From: a virus
Length of the DNA stretch: 29,474 bases
IMG/VR virus record: IMGVR_UViG_3300021226_000021
Coordinates: 1 to 29,474 of that record
Direction: 5' to 3' (one strand)
In this document: piece by piece, positions 14,517 through 22,400 of the stretch
Layout: each line of letters opens with the position of its first letter
How positions within the stretch are numbered: the first letter of the stretch is position 1
The notes under the pieces: generated by a model
Told to the model about the DNA's origin: nothing
Databases searched by the model: none
Seen by the model: only the letters and a program-made list of their open reading frames with translations
Made by a program: the position numbers and the translations under genes

Positions 14517-14524
14517 GGACATAT

Positions 14525-14716
14525 ATGAAACAGACAAAGAAACAAACAGCCAAGATTGGCAAGGTGATGCATGAGTACAAAACTGGTACTTTGCACTCAG
14601 GCAAGGGTGGCAAAGTAGTGACATCTCCCAAGCAAGCTGTAGCCATTGCCATGAGTGAGGCAAAGATGCCCATGAGAGGCCAGAGAACAGCCAAGAACAA
14701 GGCTAAAAAAGTATGA
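14525..14716 (+). CDS. Small basic protein (DUF6496-like)
   Basis: A 63-residue strongly basic protein, with Lys/Arg-rich ends. The central pattern KVMHEYKTGTLHSGKGGKVV followed by SPKQAVAIAMSEA matches, from memory, the small family DUF6496 found in phage and bacterial genomes with unknown role. Basic charge suggests nucleic-acid binding. AAGGA is placed before the ATG, eight bases after the endolysin stop, and its stop overlaps the next ATG. Confidence 0.75.
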   Translation: MKQTKKQTAKIGKVMHEYKTGTLHSGKGGKVVTSPKQAVAIAMSEAKMPMRGQRTAKNKAKKV

Positions 14717-14991
14717 AGGATAGCAGACTAGCCAGAGCTGGCGTTAGCGGCTTTAACAAGCCTAAAGCAACGCCTAGCCATCCAACCAAAAGCCACGTTG
14801 TTGTAGCCAAAGAAGGCGATAAGGTTAAAACCATCCGCTTTGGGCAACAAGGAGTGTCAGGAAGCCCCAAGAAAGAAGGGGAATCTGAAGCTTATAGGAA
14901 CAGACGAGAGAGCTTCAAAGCCCGACATGCCAGTAACATAGCCAAAGGTAAAATGTCTGCTGCTTATTGGGCTGATAAAGTCAAGTGGTAG
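14713..14991 (+). CDS. Small basic protein, unknown function
   Basis: A 92-residue protein rich in Lys, Arg, Ser and Gly with no hydrophobic segment. It has a short beta-like core (HVVVAKEGDKVKTIRFGQQG) and a C terminus ending HASNIAKGKMSAAYWADKVKW, a tail I recall from uncharacterised phage proteins near structural genes. Overlap with the DUF6496-like gene (ATGA) suggests joint expression. It is the last gene before promoter P3. A DNA-binding or minor virion component is possible but not shown. Confidence 0.7.
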   Translation: MKDSRLARAGVSGFNKPKATPSHPTKSHVVVAKEGDKVKTIRFGQQGVSGSPKKEGESEAYRNRRESFKARHASNIAKGKMSAAYWADKVKW

Positions 14992-14992
14992 C

Positions 14993-15021
14993 TTGACAAA
15001 TATAACAAACTATGTTATAAT
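14993..15021 (+). promoter_or_regulatory. Sigma70 promoter P3 for the tail genes
   Basis: TTGACA at 14993-14998 and TATAAT at 15016-15021, spacer 17, with TGT before the -10 box (extended -10). It starts two bases after the upstream stop codon and shares AGCTTGACAAA with P2 and TATAATA with ACATATAAG further on with P1. It drives the adaptor, nozzle, second fiber and ejection genes. Confidence 0.93.
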
Positions 15022-15042
15022 AGAAACATATAAGGAAATAGT

Positions 15043-15690
15043 ATGACATATTTAGAAGCTGTCAATAGTGTACTACGAAGACTCAGGGAGCGAGAAGTGT
15101 CCTCTGTGTCTGAAAGCTCCTATAGCAAGCTTATTGGTGACTTTGTTAATGATGCAACCAATGAGGTGGAGAATGCTTGGAGCTGGTCTGCTCTGAGAAC
15201 TACATTGACATTGACAACAGCAGCTAACATCTTCAACTATGAGCTGAACAGTAGTCAAAACAACTTCACATTGTTGGATGTTATCAACGACACACAGAAT
15301 CAGTTCATGAGCTATCGTGATGGTGCTTGGTTTGATAATGCTTTCTTGAATCAAGGCCCTGTTACAGGCTCTCCTCAGTATTACAACTTCAATGGTGTTG
15401 CCAATGATGGGGACACACAAGTTGATATCTACCCCATTCCTGATGGTGTGTACACAATTCGCTTGAATGTCATCTTGCGTAATCAAAACATGACAGGCGA
15501 TGGAGATGACATCCTTGTTCCTTCTCGTCCTGTGGTGCTCCTAGCCACAGCTAAGGCCATTGAAGAACGTGGTGAGGATGGTGGTGCATCTAGCATGAAT
15601 GCCTATGCTGCTGGTCGTTCTAGCTTGGCTGATGAGATTGCCCTTGATGCTGCTCGCCGTCCTGAAGACACTCTCTGGTATCCAGTATGA
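15043..15690 (+). CDS. Head-tail adaptor protein (gatekeeper-like)
   Basis: A 215-residue protein matching the layout of podovirus adaptors that join the portal to the tail nozzle (T7 gp11 and SU10 adaptor type). Features are an N-terminal helical bundle (TYLEAVNSVLRRLRE, then FVNDATNEVENAWSWSALR), a beta-rich middle (LTLTTAANIFNYEL, YIYPIP-like IYPIPDGVYTIRLNV) and C-terminal helices (VVLLATAKAIEERGEDGG). AAGGA is seven bases before the ATG. It is the first gene after P3, overlapping the nozzle gene by four bases (ATGA). Confidence 0.85.
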   Translation: MTYLEAVNSVLRRLREREVSSVSESSYSKLIGDFVNDATNEVENAWSWSALRTTLTLTTAANIFNYELNSSQNNFTLLDVINDTQNQFMSYRDGAWFDNAFLNQGPVTGSPQYYNFNGVANDGDTQVDIYPIPDGVYTIRLNVILRNQNMTGDGDDILVPSRPVVLLATAKAIEERGEDGGASSMNAYAAGRSSLADEIALDAARRPEDTLWYPV

Positions 15691-17273
15691 AACAACTTTC
15701 TAGTGCTGCTGTTGCTGCTCCCGGCTTCTATGGGCTTAACACCCAAGAGAGTGGAGCAGTGTTGTCAGATGGTTTTGCACTTGTAGCTTCCAATTGTGTC
15801 ATTGATAAATATGGACGTTTGGGAGCACGTAAGGGATGGGTTCAGAAAACCACAACAACTTCTGGTCTTAATGGTGCAAATATCTATAGCATCTTTGAAT
15901 ACTTGAATGCTGATGGTACATTTGATTATATAAGTGCTGGTAATAATAAGATTTGGCGTGGTGGCATTGGTGCTACATTAACAGACATGACACCAAGCAT
16001 GACCATCACAGACAACCATTGGCAGATGGCTTCTTTGAAAGACCATTGTTTAATGGTGCAAAAGAGCAACCTTCCTGTATTGTTCACACGTGAAAGTGGT
16101 AATGCTGTTTGTTCAACTCTTGTAGGACATTCAGGACATGCAGGAGTAGACTTCACTGCTCCAATTTTTGGCACAGGTACAAGCAATGCTCCTAGTACTT
16201 GCTTGGCTGCTTATGGACGCTTCTGGGTGGCAGGAAGCTCAGCATATCCTACTACGGTATTTTGGTCTACAGACATTGCTGATGATCATTTTCCTACATT
16301 TAACACTGGCGGTTCTCGTACCTCTGGTAGTATTAACATAGCTTCTAAACTTCCCAATAACACAGATGAAATTGTAGCACTTGCTGCACACAATGGTTTC
16401 TTAATTGTTTTCTGTAAACAAAACATTGTCATTCTGAATGGTGCTGAGACACCAGCTACAGCAATGACCATCTCTGATGTCATCCCCGGCATTGGCTGCA
16501 TTGCTAGAGACAGTGTACAGAAGACAGGTAATGACTTGTTATTCTTAAGTGCTTCTGGTGTACGTAGCCTTGGTCGTACCATTCAAGAGAAGAGCATGCC
16601 AATGCGTGACATCTCTAAGAACATACGAGATGACTTGTTTGATGTCATTGCCAGCACAGAAGCCAAGCTCATTAAGAGTTGTTATTCAGAAAAGTATGGC
16701 TTCTACTTATTAAGCTTTCCTTCAACAGCTTCTCCTATTGTCTATTGCTTTGATTTAAAACAAGCTCTTCCAGATGGTGCTTCTCGTGTCACCTCATGGA
16801 ACAACTATGCTGCCTATGCCCTCTCTGCAAATAGGGATGGTTCTTTATACATAGGAAAGCCAGCAGGGATTGGTGAGTATTATGGGTATCAAGACAACGG
16901 TGCTAAATATGTCTTTACATATTATACCAACTACTTTGACTTTGGACAACCCACTGTTAACAAAGTGGCTAAGAAGCTTGGCTTTGTGTTAATTGGAGGT
17001 GGTGGTCAACGCTTTGTTGCTAAGCTTGGTTTTGATTATTCAAATCAATATAGTAGCTATCCAGTTATTATGGATACAGGAACCTATTCAGAATATAATA
17101 TAGCTGAATATAACATAGGAGAGTATTCATCAGGTATTGTTATTGATGATGCTTATGTTTCTGTTGGTGGTCAAGGTAAGATTGTTCAAATGGGCTTTGA
17201 GGCTGAAGTATCTGGTGCTCCTCTAAGCGTACAAAAGATGGACATATTTATTAAGCAAGGAAGAATGTACTAA
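15687..17273 (+). CDS. Tail nozzle / stabilisation protein (P22 gp10 or T7 gp12 type)
   Basis: A 528-residue beta-propeller-like protein that would form the hexameric tail nozzle plugging the portal after packaging. It carries Trp- and Gly-rich repeats typical of propeller blades (GRLGARKGWVQK, ISAGNNKIWRGG, LAAYGRFWVAGSS, VFWSTDIADDHF, LAAHNGFLIVFCKQNIVIL). The N-terminal FYGLNTQESGAVLSDGFA is the conserved entry of the family (Phage_stabilise PF11134 from memory). The ending has NIAEYNIGEYSSG. Order after the adaptor agrees with short-tailed phages. No lysozyme domain is present. Confidence 0.85.
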   Translation: MKQLSSAAVAAPGFYGLNTQESGAVLSDGFALVASNCVIDKYGRLGARKGWVQKTTTTSGLNGANIYSIFEYLNADGTFDYISAGNNKIWRGGIGATLTDMTPSMTITDNHWQMASLKDHCLMVQKSNLPVLFTRESGNAVCSTLVGHSGHAGVDFTAPIFGTGTSNAPSTCLAAYGRFWVAGSSAYPTTVFWSTDIADDHFPTFNTGGSRTSGSINIASKLPNNTDEIVALAAHNGFLIVFCKQNIVILNGAETPATAMTISDVIPGIGCIARDSVQKTGNDLLFLSASGVRSLGRTIQEKSMPMRDISKNIRDDLFDVIASTEAKLIKSCYSEKYGFYLLSFPSTASPIVYCFDLKQALPDGASRVTSWNNYAAYALSANRDGSLYIGKPAGIGEYYGYQDNGAKYVFTYYTNYFDFGQPTVNKVAKKLGFVLIGGGGQRFVAKLGFDYSNQYSSYPVIMDTGTYSEYNIAEYNIGEYSSGIVIDDAYVSVGGQGKIVQMGFEAEVSGAPLSVQKMDIFIKQGRMY

Positions 17274-17274
17274 T

Positions 17275-17952
17275 ATGAGTAACTATACAAAGCTAACAGC
17301 TTACGATACAAAAGACAGTTTAACAACTGGTGACCCATTAAAGCGTATCAAAGGAACAGAGCTTGATGATGAGTTTGATGCCATTGCAACAGCCATTGCA
17401 ACAAAAGCAAACTTAGCAAGCCCTGAGTTTACAGGAACTCCTACAGTTCCTACAGCTTCTGCTGGTACAAATACAACACAAGCAGCTTCAACAGCCTTTG
17501 TTCAAGCAGCTATTGCTTTGCTCTATCCAGTTGGTTCTATTTACACCAATGCCACCAGTGCTGTAAATCCCGGCACTCTCTTGGGCTTTGGTACATGGAC
17601 AGCCTTTGGTGCTGGACGTGTCATGGTGGGCTTTAATGCAAGCAACTCTTTGTTTGACACAGCAGAAGAAACTGGTGGAAGTGCAGATGCTATTGTTGTA
17701 AGCCATACACACACAGCCACATCAACTGTTACAGATGCAGGACACTCACATGCTGTTGGTGGTCGTGACTCAACTGCTAACATAGGTGGTGACCCAAACA
17801 TTGAATTTGTTACAACAGGTAGTAGTGTTGCTACAACAACAGTTACAACTGGTATCACGGTAGCAACAACCAATGCTTCAACAGGCTCGTCTGGTACTAA
17901 TGCAAACTATCAGCCATACATCACAGTTTATATGTGGAAACGCACAGCGTAA
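17275..17952 (+). CDS. Second tail fiber with collar-like, histidine-rich tip
   Basis: A 225-residue fiber. The N-terminal region (LKRIKGTELDDEFDAIATAIATKANLASPEF) is a linker repeat common in podovirus fibers, and TVPTASAGTNTTQAASTAFVQAA joins it to a C-terminal tip. The tip begins LYPVGSIYTNATSAVNPGTL and GFGTWTAFGAGRVMVG, as in Gp10_C/tail-collar modules, and contains SHTHTATS and AGHSHAVGG, HxH motifs that bind metal in T4 gp37-like fiber tips. It ends YQPYITVYMWKRTA, the usual C terminus. It follows the nozzle by one base. Compared with the cassette at 7660-12211 it gives the phage a second possible receptor-binding protein. Confidence 0.82.
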   Translation: MSNYTKLTAYDTKDSLTTGDPLKRIKGTELDDEFDAIATAIATKANLASPEFTGTPTVPTASAGTNTTQAASTAFVQAAIALLYPVGSIYTNATSAVNPGTLLGFGTWTAFGAGRVMVGFNASNSLFDTAEETGGSADAIVVSHTHTATSTVTDAGHSHAVGGRDSTANIGGDPNIEFVTTGSSVATTTVTTGITVATTNASTGSSGTNANYQPYITVYMWKRTA

Positions 17953-17963
17953 AAGGAAACAAT

Positions 17964-18968
17964 ATGGGATTATTTGACGCATTGTCAGGAGCAGCATCAG
18001 GAGCTGGCTTTGGCCCTATGGGTGCTATTATTGGTGGAGGCCTTGGTCTTCTAGGGGGCATGCAAGCAAGCAAGGCTGCTAGTAGTGCTGCTAATGCTCA
18101 GCTACAAGCAGGGCGAGAAGCTAATGCAGCCAACTTAGAAGCTGCACGTATTGCTGCTGAAGCTGCTAAGTTTAAACCGTACAGCATCACCTCTGGCTTT
18201 GGTAGAGGCTTCTTTGATACAGAAAAGGGAACTGCTGGTTATGAAATTGATCCACGTTTAGCTTCCTTTAGAGACACCCTCTATGGGCAAGCTGAACAAA
18301 CAATGGGGAACATTGGTGATGCAGAGCAAATGGCTCGTCAGTATTACCAACAGCAAATGGGCTTGCTTGCCCCTCAACGTACACAGGAAGACATTGCTGC
18401 ACGTGAAGCTGGCTTACGCACAGGCCGTATTGGTCTTGGTGTTTCTGCTGGCTACGGTGGTGCTGGTGATGTGTCTGGTATGTTGAATCCAGATGAGTTT
18501 GCACGTATGCGAGCACGAGAACTTGCTAATGCTCAAATTGCAAATGAGAGCACTACATATGGACAAAACCTCATTGACAAACTAATTGCTCGTGGAACTG
18601 GTTTGTTCACTGCTGGTGCTGGTGTTGAGCAACTTGGTATGACACCTCTGACAATGGGTGCTGATATTGGTAATAAGGCTGCCATCTCTCAAGGACAACA
18701 AGCCAGTGCTTTGTTAGGTGGTGGTATGGCTGGCTCTAAAGCAATGCTTGATGCCAGTACCAATGCTGCACAATACAACCTTGCTGGTGGTTTAGGAGCA
18801 GCGGGTGCTCTTCAAAGTGCTGGTAAAACTATTGGTGGTATGGACTTTAGTAAAGTTACAAACCCATTTAGTGGTATGTTTACAAACCCAATGTTCTCAG
18901 ACTATTGGAGTTATGGCACTCCAACCACACCTACAATGCGTGGCAACTATTCATTCGGGAGTCAATGA
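17964..18968 (+). CDS. Ejection-type internal virion protein 1
   Basis: A 334-residue protein. It begins with a Gly/Ala-rich hydrophobic glycine-zipper segment (GFGPMGAIIGGGLGLLGG, about 13-30) followed by an Ala-rich helix (AANLEAARIAAEAA), as in podovirus DNA-transfer proteins that leave the virion and insert in the cell envelope. The rest is helical with Gln-rich (MARQYYQQQMGLLAPQ) and Gly-rich stretches and a short C-terminal tail. AAGG lies upstream of the ATG at 17964; an in-frame ATG further up at 17934 lies inside the fiber gene and has no ribosome site. No enzyme motif is seen. Confidence 0.75.
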   Translation: MGLFDALSGAASGAGFGPMGAIIGGGLGLLGGMQASKAASSAANAQLQAGREANAANLEAARIAAEAAKFKPYSITSGFGRGFFDTEKGTAGYEIDPRLASFRDTLYGQAEQTMGNIGDAEQMARQYYQQQMGLLAPQRTQEDIAAREAGLRTGRIGLGVSAGYGGAGDVSGMLNPDEFARMRARELANAQIANESTTYGQNLIDKLIARGTGLFTAGAGVEQLGMTPLTMGADIGNKAAISQGQQASALLGGGMAGSKAMLDASTNAAQYNLAGGLGAAGALQSAGKTIGGMDFSKVTNPFSGMFTNPMFSDYWSYGTPTTPTMRGNYSFGSQ

Positions 18969-20029
18969 TGGCAACAGATACAGTTGGAAGTCTCTTTAAC
19001 CTACCAACAGCAGAGCAAACACAACAGCAATACCTTGAGGGTATGATGACCTCTCCGGGTCAAATGAACCAGCTTAGCTTGCTTCAACAAGTGGCAGCAA
19101 TGGGACGTGATGCTGGTGCTGGATTGGGCTATGCTGGTGGACGCTTGTTTGGTGGTAAAGCTCCTAATGAAATTCGTATTCAAGGAGTGAACGAAGCAAT
19201 GGCAGAAGCCACCAAGATGGGCGGTACAGATGCTGAGATGTATGCTAACCTTGCTAAGGGCTTGGCTGCTCGTGGATTGACACAAGATGCTATGGCTGCT
19301 ACAGAAAGAGCACGTGCTGCTAAGCGTGATGAACAGGTGATGTCTTTGGCAGCAAGCCAAGAGGCTCGTGCTCAAGCTGCTGAAGGACGTGCTGTTACAG
19401 GAGAGGCTCGTGCTGCTGAAGAATTTACACAGAGAAAAGCTAAGTTTGAACAAGAAGCAAAGCTCTATCCCCTTACATTGAAGAAAGCTGGCTTAGAAGT
19501 GATAGGCTTAGAAGAAGCCATGAGAGGTGATGTTGGTAATAAAAACTTCTATGAACAAGCTGTAAGGACAGGTGTTAATCCAGCAACAAATGAGCCTTTG
19601 TCTGCTCAAGAGATTGCAGTTGCTAAGGGAAAGATTGTTGATATTAATACAAAGCTTGCAAATGTACAAGCTGAGATTAATATGAAACGTCAGCACTATG
19701 AAGCTCAAGCAAATCATTGGAAGGCACTAGAGGCACAAGGAGCTTCTCAGCTTCAAATTGCTCGTGAGAAAGCAAACCAAGAGAACTTCTCACAGCCAGC
19801 TTCTGTGCAAGTTCCTGCTGAGTTTCCGGGTGCTCCTCCTGTTAAGATGTATGTTGGTGCTATCAATCCTAAGACAGGCAAAGTGCGTGGCAAGGATGGT
19901 AACATTTATGACAATGTTAATCAAGCAGCCAAAGAGCAAGGCATTGGTGCTGCGCCAGTACAAACACAACCAACTCCGCCACAAACACAGCCTAATAAAA
20001 CCCCTCAGAAACCTTTGAGCGCATATTAA
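18968..20029 (+). CDS. Ejection-type internal virion protein 2
   Basis: A 353-residue, Ala/Gln-rich, largely helical protein (coiled coil about 110-270: RARAAKRDEQVMSLAASQEA, then AEEFTQRKAKFEQEAKLYP). The tail contains MYVGAINPKTGKVRGKDGN and a Pro/Gln/Thr-rich C terminus. Composition and location between two other ejection-type genes support a virion-internal role. Two adjacent ATGs exist (18965 and 18968); 18968 has GGGAG at a six-base distance, the other only three. It overlaps its upstream neighbour's stop, and its own stop shares a base with the next ATG. Confidence 0.75.
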   Translation: MATDTVGSLFNLPTAEQTQQQYLEGMMTSPGQMNQLSLLQQVAAMGRDAGAGLGYAGGRLFGGKAPNEIRIQGVNEAMAEATKMGGTDAEMYANLAKGLAARGLTQDAMAATERARAAKRDEQVMSLAASQEARAQAAEGRAVTGEARAAEEFTQRKAKFEQEAKLYPLTLKKAGLEVIGLEEAMRGDVGNKNFYEQAVRTGVNPATNEPLSAQEIAVAKGKIVDINTKLANVQAEINMKRQHYEAQANHWKALEAQGASQLQIAREKANQENFSQPASVQVPAEFPGAPPVKMYVGAINPKTGKVRGKDGNIYDNVNQAAKEQGIGAAPVQTQPTPPQTQPNKTPQKPLSAY

Positions 20030-22392
20030 TGGCAACATCTTTAAATCCAGAAGAACAAGTAATGGGCTCCTTTGGAGCCTCTGGTGTAGAACCGTCTAGT
20101 CGCTTTGACTTAGTTGGAGCTTTACAAGATGGATATACTCCTGCACAAATTGCTGATGAACTGGCAAGACGTAAGGGATTTAATATCACAGGAGCCAGAC
20201 AAGATGGCTACAGAGATGACCAAATCATCTCTCACTTGATGGGAGAGACAGCCTTCACTGGTTCCATGCAACGTCTCATTAATGCTGGTGGTAGTAGCAT
20301 CAAAGGTATTGCAGACCTCATGGGTGGTCTTAATAAAGAACGAGCCTTAGCAGAACGTACAGCAGCAGACATTGCTTCTGCTAATGCTCCAAAAGCTGGT
20401 CTTGCTGGTGAGTTTGCTGGAGCTATTGCTGACCCTGTAACTCTTCCAGCATTCGCTCTTAAAGGCTTGAAAGCTGCAACTCTGGTTGGCACTATGGCTA
20501 AGCAGGGTGCTGCACAAGGAGCACTTGGTGGCTTCTTAGAGCCTGTGCTTACAGAGGAAGAAAGCCGTTTGATGAACACTGTCAAAGGCACTGCTGTTGG
20601 CACTGTCTTTGGTGCTGGTATTGGTAAGGCTAGCCAAGGAGTTATCAACTTCCTTGAGAAGAAAGCCATCAAAGCAGCAGGAGAAGATGCTACAGCCGCT
20701 GCCATTGATGATGTGGCTAAAGCTATTGATGTTCCTCCTAGCAGAGAAGCACAACCTGTTACAGCTACACAGGCTCCTGTTGATTACACTGTTCCTGCTT
20801 ACATGCGTAAGGCAGAAGCTCAAGGTGTTCCTGTCCCTGAATTCAAGGCAGACCCTGTACAGATTAAACTTGTTGAAGACCGTATTGCTAAGACAGAAGC
20901 TGAGATTGCTAAGCATGAAGCAGACCTTGCTAAGGTGCAACAACAACAGCCAGAGAAAGATGTTGCAGACTTAATTGGTTTGAAAGAACCAACCAAAGTA
21001 CCAACAGAAAAACAAGTAGCTGCTCTGTTCAAAGCTCCAGAAGGGGAAAATCTTCCTGCGAAGTTTGGCCTTGTTGCTCCAACACCAGAAGCTCCTGCTA
21101 AACAAGTGGCTGCTTTATTTAAGAACGCAGCTCCTAGTGAAGTGCCTGTCATCAAACAACAAATTGTTGAAGCTACTAAACAAGGAACAGCACAACAATA
21201 TTTGATTCGACAAATTGAAACCAAGAAGGCTGAGGTTGAACGTCTTAAGGGAATGGTAGCTCCTGCTCCTAGAGAGTTTCCCATACAGGTTGAAACAAAG
21301 GTGCGTACAACTCCCCCAGAGCAGCTTGCACCACGTGTGCAACAAGCACCAGCAGCTCCTGCTCCAGCTCCTGTTGTTCAAGCAGCTCCACAGCCTACAC
21401 GTATTCAAGAGGCACAACCACCCGCAGCCCCACAGCCTGTACGCACACAGCAGCCAGCTCCTGCTGTTCAACAAGCTTCTCTTCCTCTGCTTCCTACTGC
21501 CCCTGCTGAGCCTTCTTTGCGTGTAACACCACAAGGAAGACTTCCAGAGATGGGTGGTAACGTGCTTGGACATCTTCCTGTCTCTGCATTGACAGACCCT
21601 AGATATATCAAGAAAGCTATGGATGTTCTAGGTGCTTCAACAGAAGAACAGTTTACTAAAATGAGTATTCCCCTGCTACAGCAGCGTGGTAATGTCTTGT
21701 CTGAGAGTGAAGTGAGACAGATTTTTGGAGCTCCTGCTGCCCCTTCTAGAGGCTTCCAGAGTGGTGGTGCTGCTGCCACTCCAAGAGAGCTGGTGTTTGC
21801 TGAGAGTGTTCCATTCCCTACAAACGCAGAGAAGCTGCTCACAGGTGGTCAAACACGTGGAGCTAACGTAGAACCTCCATCAGCTAATGAGCAGTGGAAC
21901 AGTTTGTTCTCCAAAGCCATTGGTGTCCTTGGTGCTAAAGGCAGACAACTGCGTGGGCGTGGTGAGTTTGGTGGAAGCCTTGAAGGAACCATGAAAGCTG
22001 GTGAGAAAGCTGCTGCCAGAATGCAACGAGAAGAAGGCTCAGTAGAAGATTGGGTGTTCAAGCAAGATGAGAAGGGGAACTTCCCTAACATCGACAAGAG
22101 CTGGAACAGAGCTGAAGTTGAAGCCTTTCGTCCTGTCTATGAAGAAGCACGAGCCACGCTGTCTAACAACCTCGCTGAGATTAATCGCTTGCGTGATGCT
22201 GGTGAACTGACAGAGAGTGCTCTGAACAACCTGACATACAGAAGCCAACTACCAATTGGTATTCTTGGTATCTATCAAGGACAACGAACAAAAGCTTCTG
22301 ACACCCTCAATGCTTTCAAGCTGGCTAAGTCTGAGTTTGAAGCTGGTAAGGAAGTGAAGGGACTCTTTCAACCCGGTGTTGATTGTCAATAA
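20029..22392 (+). CDS. Ejection-type internal virion protein 3
   Basis: A 787-residue multidomain protein. Residues 27-72 contain two helical repeats, each with DGY (34-36 and 59-61) followed by a P-A-Q-I or D-D-Q-I helix, a motif frequent in ejected phage proteins. Residues about 85-210 hold helices with glycine zippers (GTMAKQGAAQGALGGF, GTAVGTVFGAGIGKAS) that could insert in membranes. About 280-470 are helical with Lys/Ala and then Pro/Ala/Gln-rich low complexity (QQAPAAPAPAPVVQAAPQ). The C-terminal 200 residues are more globular, ending LPIGILGIYQGQR and a short tail. No protease or transglycosylase residues are evident. It sits between two other ejection-type genes. Confidence 0.75.
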   Translation: MATSLNPEEQVMGSFGASGVEPSSRFDLVGALQDGYTPAQIADELARRKGFNITGARQDGYRDDQIISHLMGETAFTGSMQRLINAGGSSIKGIADLMGGLNKERALAERTAADIASANAPKAGLAGEFAGAIADPVTLPAFALKGLKAATLVGTMAKQGAAQGALGGFLEPVLTEEESRLMNTVKGTAVGTVFGAGIGKASQGVINFLEKKAIKAAGEDATAAAIDDVAKAIDVPPSREAQPVTATQAPVDYTVPAYMRKAEAQGVPVPEFKADPVQIKLVEDRIAKTEAEIAKHEADLAKVQQQQPEKDVADLIGLKEPTKVPTEKQVAALFKAPEGENLPAKFGLVAPTPEAPAKQVAALFKNAAPSEVPVIKQQIVEATKQGTAQQYLIRQIETKKAEVERLKGMVAPAPREFPIQVETKVRTTPPEQLAPRVQQAPAAPAPAPVVQAAPQPTRIQEAQPPAAPQPVRTQQPAPAVQQASLPLLPTAPAEPSLRVTPQGRLPEMGGNVLGHLPVSALTDPRYIKKAMDVLGASTEEQFTKMSIPLLQQRGNVLSESEVRQIFGAPAAPSRGFQSGGAAATPRELVFAESVPFPTNAEKLLTGGQTRGANVEPPSANEQWNSLFSKAIGVLGAKGRQLRGRGEFGGSLEGTMKAGEKAAARMQREEGSVEDWVFKQDEKGNFPNIDKSWNRAEVEAFRPVYEEARATLSNNLAEINRLRDAGELTESALNNLTYRSQLPIGILGIYQGQRTKASDTLNAFKLAKSEFEAGKEVKGLFQPGVDCQ

Positions 22393-22400
22393 GGAAAACT

